From Dehalococcoidia bacterium (GTDB taxonomy: Bacteria; Chloroflexota; Dehalococcoidia; GIF9; UBA5620), in the NCBI GenBank assembly GCA_016783225.1, contig JADHWZ010000025.1, forward strand, positions 1 to 16,136: 16,136 nucleotides of DNA. Reading direction: 5' to 3'. Made by a program: the position numbers and the translations under genes. Positions 13,478 to 16,136 of this stretch are shown here, one piece after another. Every line of letters begins with the position of its first letter. Position 1 is the stretch's first letter. The notes under the pieces are model-generated. The model did no database searches. It saw only the letters and a list, made by a program, of their open reading frames with translations, and was not told the origin of the DNA.

Positions 13478-14647
13478 ATGGCGAGAAGAGTAGCTATTGT
13501 AGCCGTTGGTATGGACAAATTCGCCAGGCATAAGGATGAGTCAGTTGAAGAGATGATCTATAAGGTGGCCAGGAATGCCTTGAGCGCGGCCGGGTTACCC
13601 AGAGAGGCAATAGGTTCTGTGGTCTTCGGCTGTGCAGTTGATGCCTTTACCGCCACAAGCGCTGCTGAAAAGGTGGCCATAGGTGGGTCCGGTGGGTGGC
13701 TAAGACCCACCATGCGCAACTGCACCAGCGGTAGCACTGCCATTTCCACCGCTATCCTGGCCTACCTTCACGTGGCCTCAGGCATTCATGACGTGGTGAT
13801 GAGCATCTGCTTCGAGAAGATGTCAGACTGCCGTCCTCATCCCCAGCATGTGTTTAGCACTGTTTACGACGAGATTTGGGTTCGTCCCATCGGTCTTAAC
13901 GTACCGATTCAATGCGGCCTCGAGGCACGACGATATCTGCATCGCTACGGAATTACGGAACTTCAAATGGCTAAGGTGTCGGTGAAGAATCATGGCAATG
14001 CCGTGGACAACCCATATGCCCAACTGGGCAAGAAGCTCACCGTTCAGGAAGTGATGGAATCTCCCTACATCTCCTGGCCAGTGAAAGTTCTAGACACCAG
14101 CCCGACGACCGATGGTGCCAGAGCAGTTATCTTTACCTCGGAAGACGTAGCCCGGGAGATAACCGATGACCCTATTTGGGTGAGAGGAGTGGGTCGGTGT
14201 GGTGATTCGTGCTGGTTTATGGGCCGACGTAACTACGACCTCGGCCGGCTAGATTATGCCTACGAGGCGGCCAGACAGGCCTATGAGATGGCCAATATCA
14301 AAGATCCATCCAAGGAAGTAGACGTAGCCGAGGTCTACGATCCGTTTACCTACAAAGAGATGCAGCATTGTGAGACACTTGGATTGTGCCCAGAGGGCGG
14401 TGCCGGCCGCATGGTCGAGGAAGGCATCTCCCTCAGAGACGGCAAGTTACCTGTCAATCCTTCTGGGGGCCTGTTAGGGGAGGGTAACCCCATCGGCGCC
14501 GGCATGTCCCGGCTGTGCTGGGCATATCTCCAAGTCAAGGGGCAAGCTGGTGGCTGCCAAGTTCCTAAGGGTGCCAACACCGCCGTTTGCAACGGCTGGG
14601 GTGGCATGTATCAGTACAACGCCGTCATGGTTCTAGGAAGAGACTAA
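13478..14647 (+). CDS. Thiolase-superfamily protein 2 (SCP-x-like)
   Basis: A 389-residue paralogue of the preceding gene, similar along its whole length (shared EARRY.H.YGITE..., VYD, NPSGGLLG). It has a standard nucleophile loop MRNCTSGSTA with Cys82. The H-D-x-F region reads YDPFTY (Tyr287, Asp288), and the G-H-P motif reads GEGNPIGAG with Asn337 in place of His. At the position of the second thiolase Cys the sequence is CNGWGG, with Trp374. ATG 13478 has AAGGAGG at 13465-13471 with six-base spacing. The next gene, a DUF35 protein, starts ten bases after its stop, so the three are surely co-expressed. Role: probably the catalytic partner of a heteromeric thiolase-like complex, by inference. 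Confidence 0.87.
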   Translation: MARRVAIVAVGMDKFARHKDESVEEMIYKVARNALSAAGLPREAIGSVVFGCAVDAFTATSAAEKVAIGGSGGWLRPTMRNCTSGSTAISTAILAYLHVASGIHDVVMSICFEKMSDCRPHPQHVFSTVYDEIWVRPIGLNVPIQCGLEARRYLHRYGITELQMAKVSVKNHGNAVDNPYAQLGKKLTVQEVMESPYISWPVKVLDTSPTTDGARAVIFTSEDVAREITDDPIWVRGVGRCGDSCWFMGRRNYDLGRLDYAYEAARQAYEMANIKDPSKEVDVAEVYDPFTYKEMQHCETLGLCPEGGAGRMVEEGISLRDGKLPVNPSGGLLGEGNPIGAGMSRLCWAYLQVKGQAGGCQVPKGANTAVCNGWGGMYQYNAVMVLGRD

Positions 14648-14657
14648 GGAGGACATC

Positions 14658-15116
14658 ATGGAAAAACAAGTGCAAGCTATAAACATTCCTGGTTCCATAG
14701 AAATTGGCTATGAGTGGTCAGCAGGCATTGCCGGTAGCCGCTTCTTTCAGGAACTCAGGGACAACAAGCGGATAATGGGCACCAAGTGCTCCAAATGTGG
14801 CCGGGTGCTGGTACCACCCCGCATCTTTTGCGAAGAGTGCTTTGTCGATGCCGATGAATGGGTCGAGGTTAGCTCCAAAGGGGAGCTAATAACGTTTGCG
14901 GAGACATACCTCAGCACCGATGGGTCGCTGCTGCAGGAACCGTGGATAGTGGGCATTGTAAAACTAGACGGTGCTGACGGGGGGCTCATCCACTATATTG
15001 GCGAGGCTAAGCCTGAAGACCTTAGGATCGGCATGCGCATGGAGGCTGTTTTCAACGAGCGGCGCAACGGCAACATCTTGGACATCAAATACTTCAAGCC
15101 GAGCAAAAAGCCCTGA
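14658..15116 (+). CDS. DUF35 zinc-ribbon/OB-fold acyl-CoA-binding protein
   Basis: A 152-residue protein with an N-terminal helical segment (about 27-40), a rubredoxin-like zinc ribbon with Cys44, Cys47, Cys58 and Cys61 (CSKCG and CEECF), and a C-terminal OB-fold (about 68-150, ending in ILDIKYFKP). This is the typical architecture and size. Proteins of this family bind SCP-x-type thiolases and hold or channel the CoA ester, as in the archaeal acetoacetyl-CoA thiolase/HMG-CoA synthase complex and in BbsA of benzoylsuccinyl-CoA thiolase. ATG 14658 has AAGGAGG at 14646-14652. Its place directly after two thiolases supports a three-component complex. All four zinc ligands are present. Confidence 0.9.
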   Translation: MEKQVQAINIPGSIEIGYEWSAGIAGSRFFQELRDNKRIMGTKCSKCGRVLVPPRIFCEECFVDADEWVEVSSKGELITFAETYLSTDGSLLQEPWIVGIVKLDGADGGLIHYIGEAKPEDLRIGMRMEAVFNERRNGNILDIKYFKPSKKP

Positions 15117-15474
15117 AAATGCGATCCCCGGCTGGGAGTGGCACTCTTGATCCTAGCAGCTACATTAGCAGTACGGCAGTAGCGCATAGGTCTGCTCGTA
15201 GCGCGAAGCCAGCCTTTGCCAATATAAAGCTCGTACGCTCTATGTCACATGTGGCCAACTGGGATGGCTCTTGTGAACAGGGGTTCAAAATGTGTAACCA
15301 AGGTCACAAATGCCTGAATTGTTACTCCTGTCGCCAAGCGCCCAAATCCCTCCTCAAGAATTGCTTCTGTACAACTGAGGCACCTCTCAGACATGACTTG
15401 GACCAATAGATCCCGTGCCGGGTATTCTATTCTGCTTTGGCTGGGCGTATGATTGGGGCACAGAAGAGGTTGTG
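15117..15474. other. Intergenic stretch without recognised features
   Basis: These 358 bases separate the DUF35 gene from the CARDB lipoprotein. A 96-codon open frame on the plus strand (15119-15409) is rich in Ser and Cys and matches no domain I know; it has no ribosome binding site and starts two bases after the DUF35 stop. I see no terminator, RNA gene or good promoter. Confidence 0.5.
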
Positions 15475-16047
15475 ATGGACAGGTGCAAACAGCATACAGT
15501 CTTATTTCTAGCATTGGCTCTTCTGCTAACCAGTTCTATTGTGGCCTGTGCCAAGCCGGCCGAGTTTCAGGTGATATCTTTAGATGTTGTACCTCCAGAA
15601 GTTGCACCTGGCGAGGCAATTAGTGTTAGTGCTGAAGTGAAAAACGTTGGCGGCAGCGACGGTGTCTACACAGCCATATTGACGGTTGATGGAGTAGAGG
15701 TAGAAAGTGAAGACGTTACGGTATCACCTGGAGCCAGTGAAACAGTAAGTTTCTTATTGGTGAAAGACGAAGCTGGAACCTATCAGGTCGCTGTTGGGGA
15801 GTCAAGTTCGAGCTTTACAGTAAAGCAGAAGCTCGTAGCAAGAGAGATAGAGTTAAAATACGATGATGGCAAGGCCAGAGGCTTGATATCGGCAATCCCA
15901 AACGGAGGATATCTAATCGAGTTTTCCCCGTCGGGGACACCGTTTACCATCCGAAAAGTAAAGATGGCCGGAAAACTTTATGCCGGGAAAAGGCATCCAG
16001 TATCGCTGCCAGATAGACAAAGCCAGTCCGGATGCGGATGTACGTGA
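15475..16047 (+). pseudogene. CARDB-domain lipoprotein, 3' end replaced by IS DNA
   Basis: ATG 15475, with AGAGG a few bases upstream, opens MDRCKQHTVLFLALALLLTS followed by SIVACAKP, a lipoprotein signal with lipobox IVAC and Cys25. A CARDB-type beta-sandwich follows (about 32-115: VISLDVVPPEVAPGEAISVS, then VKNVGGSDGVYTAILTVDG). CARDB domains are adhesion or spacer modules of secreted proteins. A second region begins ELKYDDGKARGLISAIPNGG and IRKVKMAGKLY, but after about residue 168 (near 15980) the frame runs through antisense IS3 sequence to a chance stop. The natural C-terminus is lost. An upstream in-frame start at 15415 is unlikely because it would precede the signal peptide. Confidence 0.75.
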
Positions 16048-16136
16048 TATCCGAAAGCCACACCTGGTTCAGGCGGTTAATAACCATCCCCCTGACGAGA
16101 TTGGGATACCGGGGAAAGTGATGCTTACTGTCCGTA
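15983..16136 (-). pseudogene. IS3-family transposase orfB fragment at window edge
   Basis: Read on the minus strand from the window edge: TDSKHHFPRYPNLV, then NRLNQVWLSDITYIRIRTGF and VYLAAILDAFSR. This is the entrance to the IS3 OrfB DDE domain; Asp in WLSDITYI is the first catalytic residue. Similarity breaks after DAFSR at about 15983, where the CARDB gene begins, so the second Asp and the Glu are absent. Its spelling (DITYIR, DAFSR) differs from the DEYTREC type at 5556, so it belongs to another IS3 subgroup. Its upstream part lies outside the window. Confidence 0.85.

Noticed and set aside
15119..15409. 96-codon plus-strand frame with several Cys residues as a new gene
   Set aside because: No ribosome binding site, no recognisable domain, irregular composition and a start two bases after the DUF35 stop. 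It is listed only as intergenic.
1..16136. CRISPR array, tRNA, rRNA or known riboswitch
   Set aside because: I saw no regularly spaced repeats, cloverleaf arms or conserved riboswitch cores on either strand. A covariance-model search would be needed to exclude weak cases.

Overview
The window looks like accessory chromosome from a bacterium, most likely an uncultured Chloroflexota of the Dehalococcoidia type. That assignment is inference. It rests on the style of the genes: proline-rich lipoprotein start after the lipobox Cys, a CARDB lipoprotein, TPR fragment, a LivM-LivG fusion, SCP-x-like thiolases paired with a DUF35 protein, and many decayed IS3, IS110 and integrase-type transposases. 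No rRNA or tRNA was seen to settle it.

Layout. (1) 1-371: right ends of two related IS3-family elements, one apparently inserted in the other. (2) 406-5226, minus strand: a complete branched-chain amino acid type (HAAT) ABC transporter operon. Transcription order is livK, livH, a fused livM-livG, livF, driven by a tandemly duplicated consensus promoter. (3) 5227-6797: debris made of an integrase-type transposase N-terminus, an antisense IS3 orfB piece, a 16-bp perfect hairpin, a probable IS1380 piece, a TPR fragment and the left end of an IS3 element with a frameshifted orfA. (4) 6804-15116, plus strand: an acyl-CoA catabolism locus, broken twice by IS110 remnants. It holds an acyl-CoA dehydrogenase, a MaoC-like hydratase, a class I CoA-transferase pair, two paralogous thiolase-superfamily proteins and a DUF35 zinc-ribbon/OB-fold protein. 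(5) 15475-16136: a CARDB lipoprotein whose 3' end runs into an antisense IS3 orfB fragment.

How the genes may work together. The transporter would import a branched-chain amino acid or other small carboxylate or aromatic acid. The CoA-transferase would activate an acid or release one from its CoA ester, the dehydrogenase would introduce a double bond, the MaoC protein would hydrate it, and the thiolase/DUF35 set would cleave the 3-oxoacyl-CoA. A 3-hydroxyacyl-CoA dehydrogenase and an acyl-CoA ligase are absent from the window. The dehydrogenase has the isovaleryl-CoA-dehydrogenase type of active site, which fits a branched-chain substrate but does not prove it.

Most notable signals: the duplicated livK promoter with a possible 15-residue leader peptide, the two thiolases with non-standard catalytic motifs that differ from each other in a complementary way, and insertion-sequence debris lying exactly at gene starts or carrying a good outward promoter.
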